Shown: piece after piece, positions 29,425-36,806 of the stretch
Layout of the letters: each line of letters begins with the position of its first letter
Position numbering within the stretch: position 1 is the stretch's first letter
NCBI RefSeq assembly: GCF_008014745.1
Contig: NZ_VPFD01000006.1
Location: forward strand, 1-64,000
DNA: 64,000 nt
Direction of reading: 5' to 3'
From: Massilia arenae
GTDB taxonomy: Bacteria; Pseudomonadota; Gammaproteobacteria; Burkholderiales; Burkholderiaceae_D
The notes under the pieces: generated by a model
What the model saw: the letters and a program-made list of their open reading frames with translations, nothing else
The model's database searches: none
Told to the model about the DNA's origin: nothing
Program-made: the position numbers and the translations under genes

Positions 29425-30401
29425 CGCGGTCTCCCTTGTGCCCGCTTGGCCTCACCTTTCATTTCGGCAATTGAGTCCGCCAAAAGTGCAAAGTCAACAG
29501 CGTCGTCCCAAGCTTCCGAGCTTGGAAAAACCCCCGGTGCGTCGCGATGGTGCTGGACCGTGAGATAGCGCCGTAGTGCCGTGAAGAATTGTCGGGCTGG
29601 AAAACCCACTTTGTGGACCGAATGCGGGGAACATTTTTTCACAGCGTCGAAAAACCTTGTGGTTTCGTTTTCCAGCCGAAATCCAGCGTCCCAGGCAGTC
29701 GGCATAAAGAACTGGGTCCAGGTCTGGGAAGTTTCAGCGGGCCAGACGGAACTATCATACTGAGCAAAAATTGACGCCACATCTTCCTTATACGAGAATG
29801 CTCGAAACGATTGACGGCGCCGTGCAAATCTAGAGATGAGGTCAGACTTGCCCATCTCCCGAAGGTGGCCAATAACGTCGGAAAAATCTGGGTCCTGTCC
29901 CATCATGATCGTTACCAACTGGACGCCTTCACGGTCCAGCTCGTTATAGATATCTTTCAGGAAGAGGAAATCTTCGAGACGCATGGCATTTGCTTCATCG
30001 ATAAGGAGCACGACAAACGGTGACTGATATACTCGAGCCAGATCAATGAGGCGTCGCACAAGTCGGTGGCGCAGGTCGAAGGTCTCGCCACGAAGTTCCG
30101 GGTGACCTACCGCAGTAAGAAAATGCTTGAAGAATGCGCGGATCGATGAAACTTGCTGGTTCCAACTGTTATGCCGGATCACCACCAATTCGGGCATGCG
30201 GTCACGCAGTAAATGTTCAAGTAGTACGAGCGCGCGAGTCTTTCCTACACCGCTTTGCGCAGTGAAACAGCAACCGCTTTCGCGCACGAGCAGGATGTGG
30301 CGGACGATTTGGTAGAGTTCCTTGATTGGTTCCGTCAATAGGACAGTATTTCGATTAAATGCCGGATGGTCGATCGTCAGTAGGTCAGCGAAGGCAGTCA
30401 A
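29421..30401 (-). CDS. tniB: AAA+ transposition ATPase, TniB/TnsC type
   Basis: A 326-residue AAA+ regulator. A Walker A variant AQSGVGKT lies at residues 48-55 and Walker B VVLLIDEAN near residue 130, followed by MRLEDFLFLKDIYNELDREGV. In Tn7-like elements this protein forms filaments on target DNA, links TniQ to the transposase and provides target immunity. The gene is 1 base from the transposase stop and overlaps tniQ by 4 bases. Confidence 0.87.
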   Translation of the reverse strand: MTAFADLLTIDHPAFNRNTVLLTEPIKELYQIVRHILLVRESGCCFTAQSGVGKTRALVLLEHLLRDRMPELVVIRHNSWNQQVSSIRAFFKHFLTAVGHPELRGETFDLRHRLVRRLIDLARVYQSPFVVLLIDEANAMRLEDFLFLKDIYNELDREGVQLVTIMMGQDPDFSDVIGHLREMGKSDLISRFARRRQSFRAFSYKEDVASIFAQYDSSVWPAETSQTWTQFFMPTAWDAGFRLENETTRFFDAVKKCSPHSVHKVGFPARQFFTALRRYLTVQHHRDAPGVFPSSEAWDDAVDFALLADSIAEMKGEAKRAQGRPR

Positions 30402-30402
30402 T

Positions 30403-32382
30403 TTAATCTCCTAAGTAAGTAGGACCAGTCTTGGGAGCTTCGAAATCGAAGAAGCTACCGGTCTTGGGCGAGATTGAAGGCGGCGAAGGTATCAGTGAGT
30501 CCCCTACTGCCGCTTTATCACCGATGCGCTTTTGATCGGCCTGGACCTTGGAAAGGGAGAGCGCTTCCTTAGAAGCGCGCTTGGCGTTTCGAGCACGCTT
30601 GCTGCGTTCGCGCAGCTCGTCGGCCTTCCCATCGCACCAGCGTGCCGCTACTGACGTCGAATTCTCATGCAGGCGTTGCGACAGACCTGCCTGGTTCATA
30701 AGTGCACGGTTGCGCCACGAAATATGGTCTCCTCGCTTGTTCGCCGGGCCCTGCAGAGCGCCGAGCTGTTCGCCCGTCTCGAGTACGGTCGCATTCGCGA
30801 CCTGGACATCGCGTCGATCGCAGTAGACGATGAGTTGCCGGTCGATGAGGTCGTAGGCGTTCGCAAGAGCGGCGTTTGTATATTTCCATCGCCCGAGAGT
30901 CACATGAGGCCGGATGTTATTCTTGCGGCTGCCGCAAACCTTAACAACTTCGACATGAGAAAGAAGCTTCAAGTCTTGCTGCGCCGGAATGGGTAAAGGC
31001 TGCAGAAACACTCCCGAATCGGAGCGATTCAAGCCATGCTGGAGCGCTCCTATCGGCGAAGAGAAATTGTTACCCTCATTCCCTTCCTCGTTGTGCTCTC
31101 TGATGCAGGCATAAATGACATCAATGAGGTCACGTATGGTGATCTCGAACTTCACGGCCTGCTCGACGGGCTTATTGCGGCGCGTGTCTTTTGGCCCAGA
31201 CCCGAATGTGGAAGGCAGTCTTTTTAAACCACGCTCGCTCAGTTTGCCAAAAATCCTTTCAACTGGATGCCTACGCCACCACGCCTTGACCGGACCGAAA
31301 TTGATCGCACAACCGAGTGTACGGATTATGTTATCGACGACTTCGGTCGCCGCATTCGACCATGCGTTATCCATTTTGAGGACGCCGAAGCCCTGGAACG
31401 CTATCTCGGGCATGATTTGTATGGGGAAAACCTTGCCGTCAACAGTTAATGGGCAAGTAGCCGCATCGCTTTCTTCGGCCGGTGGACGTATCGCGGACTC
31501 GACCACCTCTAGCACACTGTCCCCGCTCGGGTTCCCCTCGAGCGCTACAAACGCGCCCAGCACAAGATTCCATCGCTCCTCAATAAGAAAGCCGATGTGC
31601 CAGCGAGCAAGCGGTACTGGCAAGCGTCCGCCATCTTCGGTCTCCAGGATCAGAACTGAAGCTGCGTCGACTTTATGGAAATCTAATTGGCAGGCGCCAT
31701 AGCCGCGAAGCTGCGGAAAAAGGCTGCGCCTCCCAGAACCGACCCCATGTCGACGCGCCGCTTCCTCTCCAGAGCGAGCCGAGAACCAGCGCGTTGCGTT
31801 CTCGCTCAGCAAACCGATACAAAATTGCCGAAGAGACTTGTATCCGCAATTCTTCGTACTGAATGGCCAGTCCTCCGACGTAAAACCCAGTGAGCGTAGC
31901 TGGTCAAGAAATTCACCATGAAGCTCGGCGTAGCTGATCCGAACTACTCGAACCGAACGCTCTCCAGTGCCAAGAAAGCGGTTCCGAATGTGTAGCTCCA
32001 CTTCGGGAAATCGCGCGAACAGCTGCGATAGAGCACCTGCACACCCACCCGATCCTTCACCTAGCTCATGGACAACTGGAGCACGTCGCTCGTAGCCGCG
32101 CAAACGCTTCCAAGGCACCAGCGCACGAAAGCCGGCGATCGTGCCGTCCTCACCACCAGCCATGCATCGGCCAACCAGGTAGAAAATCTTCTGGCGCGGT
32201 ATCGCCGTAGCAGCTGTGATCTGTTCGTGCGCTACTCCGTCCGCGTACATTGCGACAGCCAGCTTACGAGGTCGGTAAATACGCAGGATTTCTTCGTTCA
32301 GGACTTCCTCATCAGGTGCTGGCCACTGCGACAAGTTCGCAAAGGCAGCAGGAATAAGGGTCCGGCTACGTGGGACACTCAT
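30403..32382 (-). CDS. tniA: DDE transposase, TniA/TnsB type
   Basis: A 659-residue Mu/Tn7-class transposase. The integrase-core triad is seen at Asp234 (CQLDFHKVD), Asp338 (LKMDNAWSN) and Glu375 (RRHPVERIFGK). An N-terminal DNA-binding region with an HTH-like segment (AHEQITAATAIPRQK) precedes it, and a basic C-terminal tail would bind the ATPase. It cuts the 3' ends and joins them to target DNA. The start overlaps the stop of the TnsA-like gene by 4 bases. Confidence 0.88.
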   Translation of the reverse strand: MSVPRSRTLIPAAFANLSQWPAPDEEVLNEEILRIYRPRKLAVAMYADGVAHEQITAATAIPRQKIFYLVGRCMAGGEDGTIAGFRALVPWKRLRGYERRAPVVHELGEGSGGCAGALSQLFARFPEVELHIRNRFLGTGERSVRVVRISYAELHGEFLDQLRSLGFTSEDWPFSTKNCGYKSLRQFCIGLLSENATRWFSARSGEEAARRHGVGSGRRSLFPQLRGYGACQLDFHKVDAASVLILETEDGGRLPVPLARWHIGFLIEERWNLVLGAFVALEGNPSGDSVLEVVESAIRPPAEESDAATCPLTVDGKVFPIQIMPEIAFQGFGVLKMDNAWSNAATEVVDNIIRTLGCAINFGPVKAWWRRHPVERIFGKLSERGLKRLPSTFGSGPKDTRRNKPVEQAVKFEITIRDLIDVIYACIREHNEEGNEGNNFSSPIGALQHGLNRSDSGVFLQPLPIPAQQDLKLLSHVEVVKVCGSRKNNIRPHVTLGRWKYTNAALANAYDLIDRQLIVYCDRRDVQVANATVLETGEQLGALQGPANKRGDHISWRNRALMNQAGLSQRLHENSTSVAARWCDGKADELRERSKRARNAKRASKEALSLSKVQADQKRIGDKAAVGDSLIPSPPSISPKTGSFFDFEAPKTGPTYLGD

Positions 32383-33077
32383 GACCGCACCCGGTCGAGT
32401 TGCGAGTGAGTTCCGAATAGGCGGCGAGTCAGATCGGTATGCACCGTGCCTTCCTGGAGCGCCCTGGCCACCACGGCAAGCATGATGCTCCGATCGGCCC
32501 GGGCGTCGGCCAAGACATCCTGTACGCGCAACGCGCCATGTCGAGACATTAATGCCAAGAACAGCTCGGTTTCGCGATACGTGGGATAAGCTTTGACACG
32601 GGTCATGATTGCGCAGAGCATGAGCCAGTTGTCCAGGAAGACTTCTTTCCCAAGCAGTTCAAGTTCGCTGCGCGCATGAACTTCTACACCGGCCGATGAT
32701 GCCTTCTCTCGCAGACCCTCCGGAATCGAGGGATCACTTTCCTTGCCTGATGAAGAGCGCCCAGAACGAGCTATGACGATCCAATGCTCAGCGCCGTCGC
32801 GGCTGCGTACCCTGACATAGCCGGCATCACTGTTTGAAGCAACTTTAAAAGGATCATCGACGAGTTCGTAACCAGCAACGCCCGTATCACCTTCAAGTAG
32901 CATCAAGTGCATGAAGGGCACGTCACCGGACACGGTAAGGCGGCGATTGTTCTTGGGGGAATCGAAGATCCAGAGATTCGATACCTTGGCCGCGCGTTTG
33001 CGTATCACGGACAAAGGCGTAAAAGTTTCCCGCGCATGTGCACTTGAGGAAACGCGTTCTAAGACTGCTTTCACCAT
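32379..33077 (-). CDS. TnsA-like protein with degenerate nuclease motifs
   Basis: 232 residues. The middle part (FDSPKNNRRLTVSGD, LLEGDTGVAGYELVDDP) follows the pattern of the TnsA endonuclease domain. The catalytic Glu expected after the S-x-x position is not seen (SGDVPF), and the E-x-K strand appears to be replaced by WIVIARSG. The C-terminal 100 residues look like the TnsA C-terminal helical domain. It is first in the tns operon as TnsA should be. If the nuclease is truly dead, the element would need replicative transposition or a host nuclease. The family call is by pattern and position, without alignment. Confidence 0.6.
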   Translation of the reverse strand: MVKAVLERVSSSAHARETFTPLSVIRKRAAKVSNLWIFDSPKNNRRLTVSGDVPFMHLMLLEGDTGVAGYELVDDPFKVASNSDAGYVRVRSRDGAEHWIVIARSGRSSSGKESDPSIPEGLREKASSAGVEVHARSELELLGKEVFLDNWLMLCAIMTRVKAYPTYRETELFLALMSRHGALRVQDVLADARADRSIMLAVVARALQEGTVHTDLTRRLFGTHSQLDRVRS

Positions 33078-33235
33078 TGCTCTACCCTCCAGTTAATAGA
33101 CGGATGCAGCTTTTTTGAAAACAACAGTTGACCGTCCGGCCGGAGAGCGATATCTTAGAATTTCCACGTTCGAAGATACTATCTCGGCCAGAAAGCGGCG
33201 GATCTCAGTTGTAGGGGGTTCGTCGTTTTCTACAT

Positions 33236-33601
33236 TTATTCCTCCTTAAGGATCGCTGCGATACGCGCCGCTTGCTCGTGTGTAATCCTGGGCGCCGATT
33301 GAATCAATGACTTCACGAGTGGTGCTATAGAGGTCGAGGCCACAGAACTGTGACAAGTCGCGGCGCACCGATCTGCAACCGCGACAGCGAACAAACGGTG
33401 CGACTCAGCGTCGCTCAGTTCCAGCGCCTCGACGATGCGGCACAAGAGGAGCGTCGAAGGCGGCCCCTTTCTTGAATTCTCCAGCTGCGAGTAGTAGCCT
33501 CTACCCAATCCGGCACGAGAGGCAACGTCTGCTTGCGTCACGCCTGTGCGAATTCTTAGGGCATACAATTCACTGCCAAAGTTAGTTTCGGCTGCTCGCA
33601 T
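33236..33601 (-). CDS. XRE-family HTH regulator of the transposon
   Basis: A 121-residue protein with an N-terminal Cro/XRE HTH (TGVTQADVASRAGLGRGYYSQLE) and a helical C-terminal half. It lies between the transposon end and the tns operon on the same strand, separated from the TnsA-like gene by 158 bases, so it is probably the repressor of transposition genes. The C-terminus has two Cys (DRCAATCHSS). Tn7 itself has no such gene. Confidence 0.75.
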   Translation of the reverse strand: MRAAETNFGSELYALRIRTGVTQADVASRAGLGRGYYSQLENSRKGPPSTLLLCRIVEALELSDAESHRLFAVAVADRCAATCHSSVASTSIAPLVKSLIQSAPRITHEQAARIAAILKEE

Positions 33602-33814
33602 GTTTTAAGGCGGAAGCTGATTTTGAGTGCGAATGCAGTTTATACAACTGCTTTCGGTATTCCGCAAGCAAAATATTCCCTGGGTTTAGATAATGCTGGC
33701 GATACTGCTTTCTCTGCTACGACGACCGCCCCAGATAATATCTGCGTTGGTGTTCCAAAGGCTGCACCACGTATATTCAGTTGCGAGACAAGAACGCGGT
33801 GCTCGTAAGGGCAG

Positions 33815-34160
33815 ATGTCTAGATAACGCCTGGTCGATTCGCCAAAAACTAACTTTTTAGGGCGCCGTTGCTTGGCCCGAGGGTGCCGTTTCTCCATCTC
33901 TACGAGGACAGAGCATCTGTGTGGCAAAGCGCCTTCGCGCGCAAACCTGAAAAGTAACTTTTTGCGACGTCAACAACCAACTACGGATTATCTAGATAAC
34001 GTCTAGACGAATCGCTCAAAACTAACTTTTAAGGCGACGCTGCTTGGCCTAGGGTTCGGTTTTGCCATGCCTACGAGGACAGTGGGTCGGTCCCGTAGCG
34101 ATCCTCCGCGCCAAGCACCTGAAAAGTAACTTTTTCCGACATCAATAACTAACTATGGAT
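33815..34160. repeat. tandem duplication of the transposon right end
   Basis: Two imperfect copies of about 172 bases (33815-33987 and 33988-34160) are directly adjacent. Each starts near TCTAGATAACG and contains two short sites with the core AAAA(C/G)TAACTTTT, near 33844 and 33949 in copy 1 and near 34017 and 34121 in copy 2, so four putative transposase-binding sites in one orientation. The outer copy ends in CCGACA at 34141, which read inward is TGTCGG. Each copy is followed by the same short flank (AACYAACTAYGGAT). The inner copy has ACG instead of ACA at the tip. Confidence 0.75.
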
Positions 34161-34371
34161 CAAATCGGCGTAGCCGAGTCGGCAGCTCTACCACGGAGCA
34201 TTATGATTACTCCTGGAAATTGGTATTTCGATAAGGAAAATTGAATGCGATTGATGCTCGATGTTTTGCTAAATCCATGAAGCTTGAACTTCGTACGGAG
34301 GGTGACTATTGCGAGGATATTTGAAAGCTGAGCTGGTTTCAATTTGCCCAGTGCTGCCAACGTCTTGCTAA

Positions 34372-34677
34372 CTAGCAGGTCAAGGAAAATGCGGGGATGT
34401 GCGCTAAGTCTACATCTATAGGTTTGAATTCGATCCCATCAACTAAGTCACCATATTTAGGTACAATGTTGCCGACGAGAGAAATGCCGAAGTACTCAAA
34501 ATAGATGACTCTTGCACGAATCCCAAACAATTCAGTCACTTAGTCGAAAATTACGTCACCTGATTTAGGTACGAGTACTCTCGGCGGTAGAAATTTCAGA
34601 TCTTCGGCAGTAAATCTGTCAAATGCCCACTCGGGTCGACCTGAATCATTCGCTTTCAATACAGCCTGGCCTGCTTG
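34372..34677 (-). pseudogene. broken gene of unknown family next to the transposon end
   Basis: The minus strand reads protein-like from 34677 to a TAG at 34372, interrupted by one TAA near 34543. Before the stop it reads RPEWAFDRFTAEDLKFLPPR and LVPKSGDVIFD; after it ELFGIRARVIYFEYFGISLV and NIVPKYGDLVDGIEF. No start codon is evident. The two VPK-x-GD stretches suggest an internal repeat. I do not recognise the family. The continuity of sense across the single stop argues for a recently inactivated gene rather than chance. Confidence 0.5.
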
Positions 34678-34781
34678 TCACTTAGGGGCCTTCGTCATTT
34701 CGGCTACGCGCTATTCAACCGTCGTTAGCCAAACCAGGTTGGACCAACGGAGCCTGAAACACGGCCCAAAACCGCTACTAG

Positions 34782-34982
34782 GTCGCCTTTCTGTTCGACA
34801 AAAGCTCAGTACGCACCCATCCCACAGCTGCCGGCAACACAAGCAACACAAGCAACACAAGCAATACAAGCAAAACAAGCAAAACAAGAAGAATCCATTC
34901 TCCTGGCTCGGTGCGTGGTTTCATGCAGGATGTCGCCAATGGACAGGCCGACGATGCCCTGATCATCCGTGGTGATACATAA
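34782..34982 (+). repeat. six 9-bp repeats in a small ORF remnant
   Basis: Six copies of a 9-base unit (CAACACAAG, later copies CAATACAAG and CAAAACAAG) run from 34835 to 34888. In the frame open from 34782 to the TAA at 34980-34982 they encode Ser-Asn-Thr repeats followed by GSVRGFMQDVANGQADDALI. No start codon or binding site is seen, so this is probably the tail of a lost gene. The opposite strand reads as a Leu-Val-Leu run that is only a shadow of the repeat. Confidence 0.4.
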
Positions 34983-35097
34983 ATCGCACCTCCAGGAGTG
35001 GCGTTACCGTGCATTGTTTGCTCGCCCAGGCACCTTCTGAATTAATCACGTTCGAGCTCGCCTGCATTGTTTGTGAAAACCTCAATGCATAATCGAT

Positions 35098-35161
35098 GCG
35101 CCCTTCCATGTATACGGACCAACGCGTGCAGCATGCGCGCCAGTCGAAAATCCGCACTTAA
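35098..35161 (-). pseudogene. N-terminal stub of an Rrf2 regulator (module A)
   Basis: The minus strand encodes ADFRLARMLHALVRIHGR, almost identical to the start of the intact Rrf2 protein at 39339-39752, then leaves the alignment. The start codon equivalent is also lost (TTAAGT where module B has ATGAGA). The divergent control region up to the glutaredoxin gene at 35436 is retained, with only the right half of the operator dyad intact near 35230 (left arm TGGCACT instead of TGATACT). Confidence 0.75.
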
Positions 35162-35435
35162 TAGATAATCCTCCTGATACCAGGATACCGCAACTCCAAG
35201 AGTTTCGGAATGTCCACACTTTATTGGCACTCGAGAAGTATCATTTAACCGACGAAGTGAATATCCCCCCCCTCGTCACCAGACCCAGCCGTTCTGCCCG
35301 ACAGCATTGTGACGCACAAGTTCGGCCACTCGTCCGGCATGAAATCGTACGCAGACCTCAATTCCATCCCAAGCGCATTGACGCTCCTCACACGTATATG
35401 AGATTTTCAATAAATACCTTAAGTGGGAGGACGTC

Positions 35436-35834
35436 ATGCTTGCGAACAAGTTCAAGTCGAGTTTGACGTATGCGCTGATACTCGTGGCCGGCCTCGGGAT
35501 CGGGCTGGCCGCGCCACAACTCTTCGAGGCTTTCAAGCCCGCATACAGCACCGGTGACTATTCGGCCTACTATCCCGACGCGAACACCAGAGTCGTGCTC
35601 TACGGCACAGTGACCTGCCCTTACTGTATCCAGGCACGCGCCTATCTCCGCAAACGCGCGATTCCCTTCATCGATCGTGACGTCGACAGTTCTGACCAGG
35701 GGCGGCGTGACTTCGCCTCACTCGGAAAGCAGGCCGTACCCGTCATCCTCGTCGGTGACCGTCTCCTGACAGGCTTCAACAAGAAACATCTCGATGCCGC
35801 CCTTGACCAGGTTGGCCATCCAGTCGCCCGATAG
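35436..35834 (+). CDS. membrane-anchored glutaredoxin (module A)
   Basis: A 132-residue protein with one N-terminal membrane anchor or uncleaved signal (YALILVAGLGIGLAAPQLF) and then a glutaredoxin domain from about residue 50. The active site is CPYC in YGTVTCPYCIQAR, with the VPVILVGDRLLTG cis-Pro and glutathione-site region. The fold probably faces the periplasm, but cytoplasmic orientation cannot be excluded. GGAGG precedes the ATG. It is followed 104 bases later by a six-Cys exported peptide and is 114/132 identical, counted by eye, to its copy at 40032. Confidence 0.82.
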   Translation: MLANKFKSSLTYALILVAGLGIGLAAPQLFEAFKPAYSTGDYSAYYPDANTRVVLYGTVTCPYCIQARAYLRKRAIPFIDRDVDSSDQGRRDFASLGKQAVPVILVGDRLLTGFNKKHLDAALDQVGHPVAR

Positions 35835-35938
35835 GGCCTAGGACGCAGCGCTGTTGTTGTGTCGGGATCGCCGCGACCGGCGGCGCGCTATCCCGCAGCA
35901 GTATTCCGTCAATGCTTCAACCTTATGAGGAGAACTTG

Positions 35939-36136
35939 ATGAACAAGAAATTGCTTACCCTGCTGTTTGCAATCGGCCTTGGCGCCAGCACTTCGGTATT
36001 CGCATGGCAGGACAACCAGTGCCTCGCCGGCTGCGGTCAGATCCTGGATGCCTGCCAGCGAGCGAGCACGAATGCCGCGGAATCCGCTAAGTGCTGGGAG
36101 GATTTGCGGTCGTGCAACGACCGGTGCGGCCTCTGA
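35939..36136 (+). CDS. small exported six-cysteine protein (module A)
   Basis: 65 residues from ATG 35939, preceded by GAGGAG. A signal peptide (KKLLTLLFAIGLGASTSVFA) leaves a mature chain of about 43 residues. Its six cysteines are spaced C-X3-C-X6-C-X12-C-X6-C-X3-C, a mirror-symmetric pattern that fits a helical hairpin closed by disulfides with a turn around STNAAES. The same spacing is conserved exactly in the copy at 40535. Its function is unknown; the neighbouring glutaredoxin may act on its thiols. Confidence 0.75.
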   Translation: MNKKLLTLLFAIGLGASTSVFAWQDNQCLAGCGQILDACQRASTNAAESAKCWEDLRSCNDRCGL

Positions 36137-36152
36137 AGTCGCCAACGACGAC

Positions 36153-36178
36153 ATGCCGCCCGGATGGGCGGCATTTTA
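36153..36178 (+). terminator. Rho-independent terminator of module A
   Basis: A 9-bp perfect stem ATGCCGCCC / GGGCGGCAT with a GGAT loop, followed by TTTTAT. It lies 16 bases after the six-cysteine gene. Confidence 0.8.
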
Positions 36179-36806
36179 TAAAAGGCTTTTTGTTGCTCGG
36201 GGTATTTCAATAGGATTACATTCGTATGACTTCCGATGTCATGCCAGCGCCTGGTTGTCATGAGATCTTGGACAACTTGTTTTAGTTCTTTCGAACGAAT
36301 CCATCAAGAAACCATCAGTCAAGAACATCAAGCCCACTGGCTTATGCATTGCGCATTTCACTTAAGCAGGCACCCGGCGCCGCCAGTCTCGCCAATTTTC
36401 TCCGACTCCTGGTTCGCATCTCCGAACAGGGTTCATTTGTACTTGGAATAATCCTCGAACTATACTCGCCAAAAAATGCGCTGAAGCCTTGCCGACGTCG
36501 TTTCATCTTCGGCAATAAGCGTTCGGGCTTGGATTTCCGGCAGGTCGCAATTGCTCGCTTTAGCGTGTTTTATTGCCGAGTTAGGCGGCGGCCTTGCTGC
36601 GCGTCGATGCCAAATGCCTCGATGGCAGGCTTGCTCATAATGTTATGCACTATGAGTATATTCCTCGAAGGCCCTAGTGACGTGCCCTTGTCCGCAACTG
36701 CTCATCGTTAACGCGAAGAGATTTTCTTAGCAAAGAAATTTATATATGGAAATTATTTCCTACGAGCATTAATATGGGGACTTGACCAACTTTCACAAAT
36801 AACAAT
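36179..36806. other. 628-bp region without recognisable genes
   Basis: I see no convincing coding frame; the longest open frame (36349-36711, plus) has an unstructured composition and no binding site. The last 90 bases are AT-rich and presumably hold the promoter of the DUF4214 gene. The region is flanked by duplicated modules and may be debris. Confidence 0.4.

Larger units (their letters stand above)
28069..34141 (-). mobile_element. Tn7-like transposon core (right half)
   Basis: Four overlapping minus-strand genes encode, in order of transcription, a TnsA-like protein, a DDE transposase, an AAA+ ATPase and a TniQ target-selection protein, behind an XRE regulator and an end with repeated transposase-site-like sequences. 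Read inward from 34141 the end begins TGTCGGAAAAAGTTACT, the 5'-TGT start usual for this class. The left end was not found. Tn7-like elements carry cargo on the far side of tniQ, so the metal and ietAS genes to the left may be cargo. Confidence 0.78.

Noticed and set aside
33815..34160. CRISPR array
   Set aside because: Only two long imperfect units with no spacers; they fit transposon-end duplication. No cas genes are in the window.
34160..34360. 66-codon minus-strand frame just outside the transposon end
   Set aside because: No binding site and no motif, in a region that otherwise holds debris.
34778..35014. apparent Leu/Val repeat protein on the minus strand
   Set aside because: Produced by the six 9-bp repeats; no start context, and the other strand gives a more protein-like tail.
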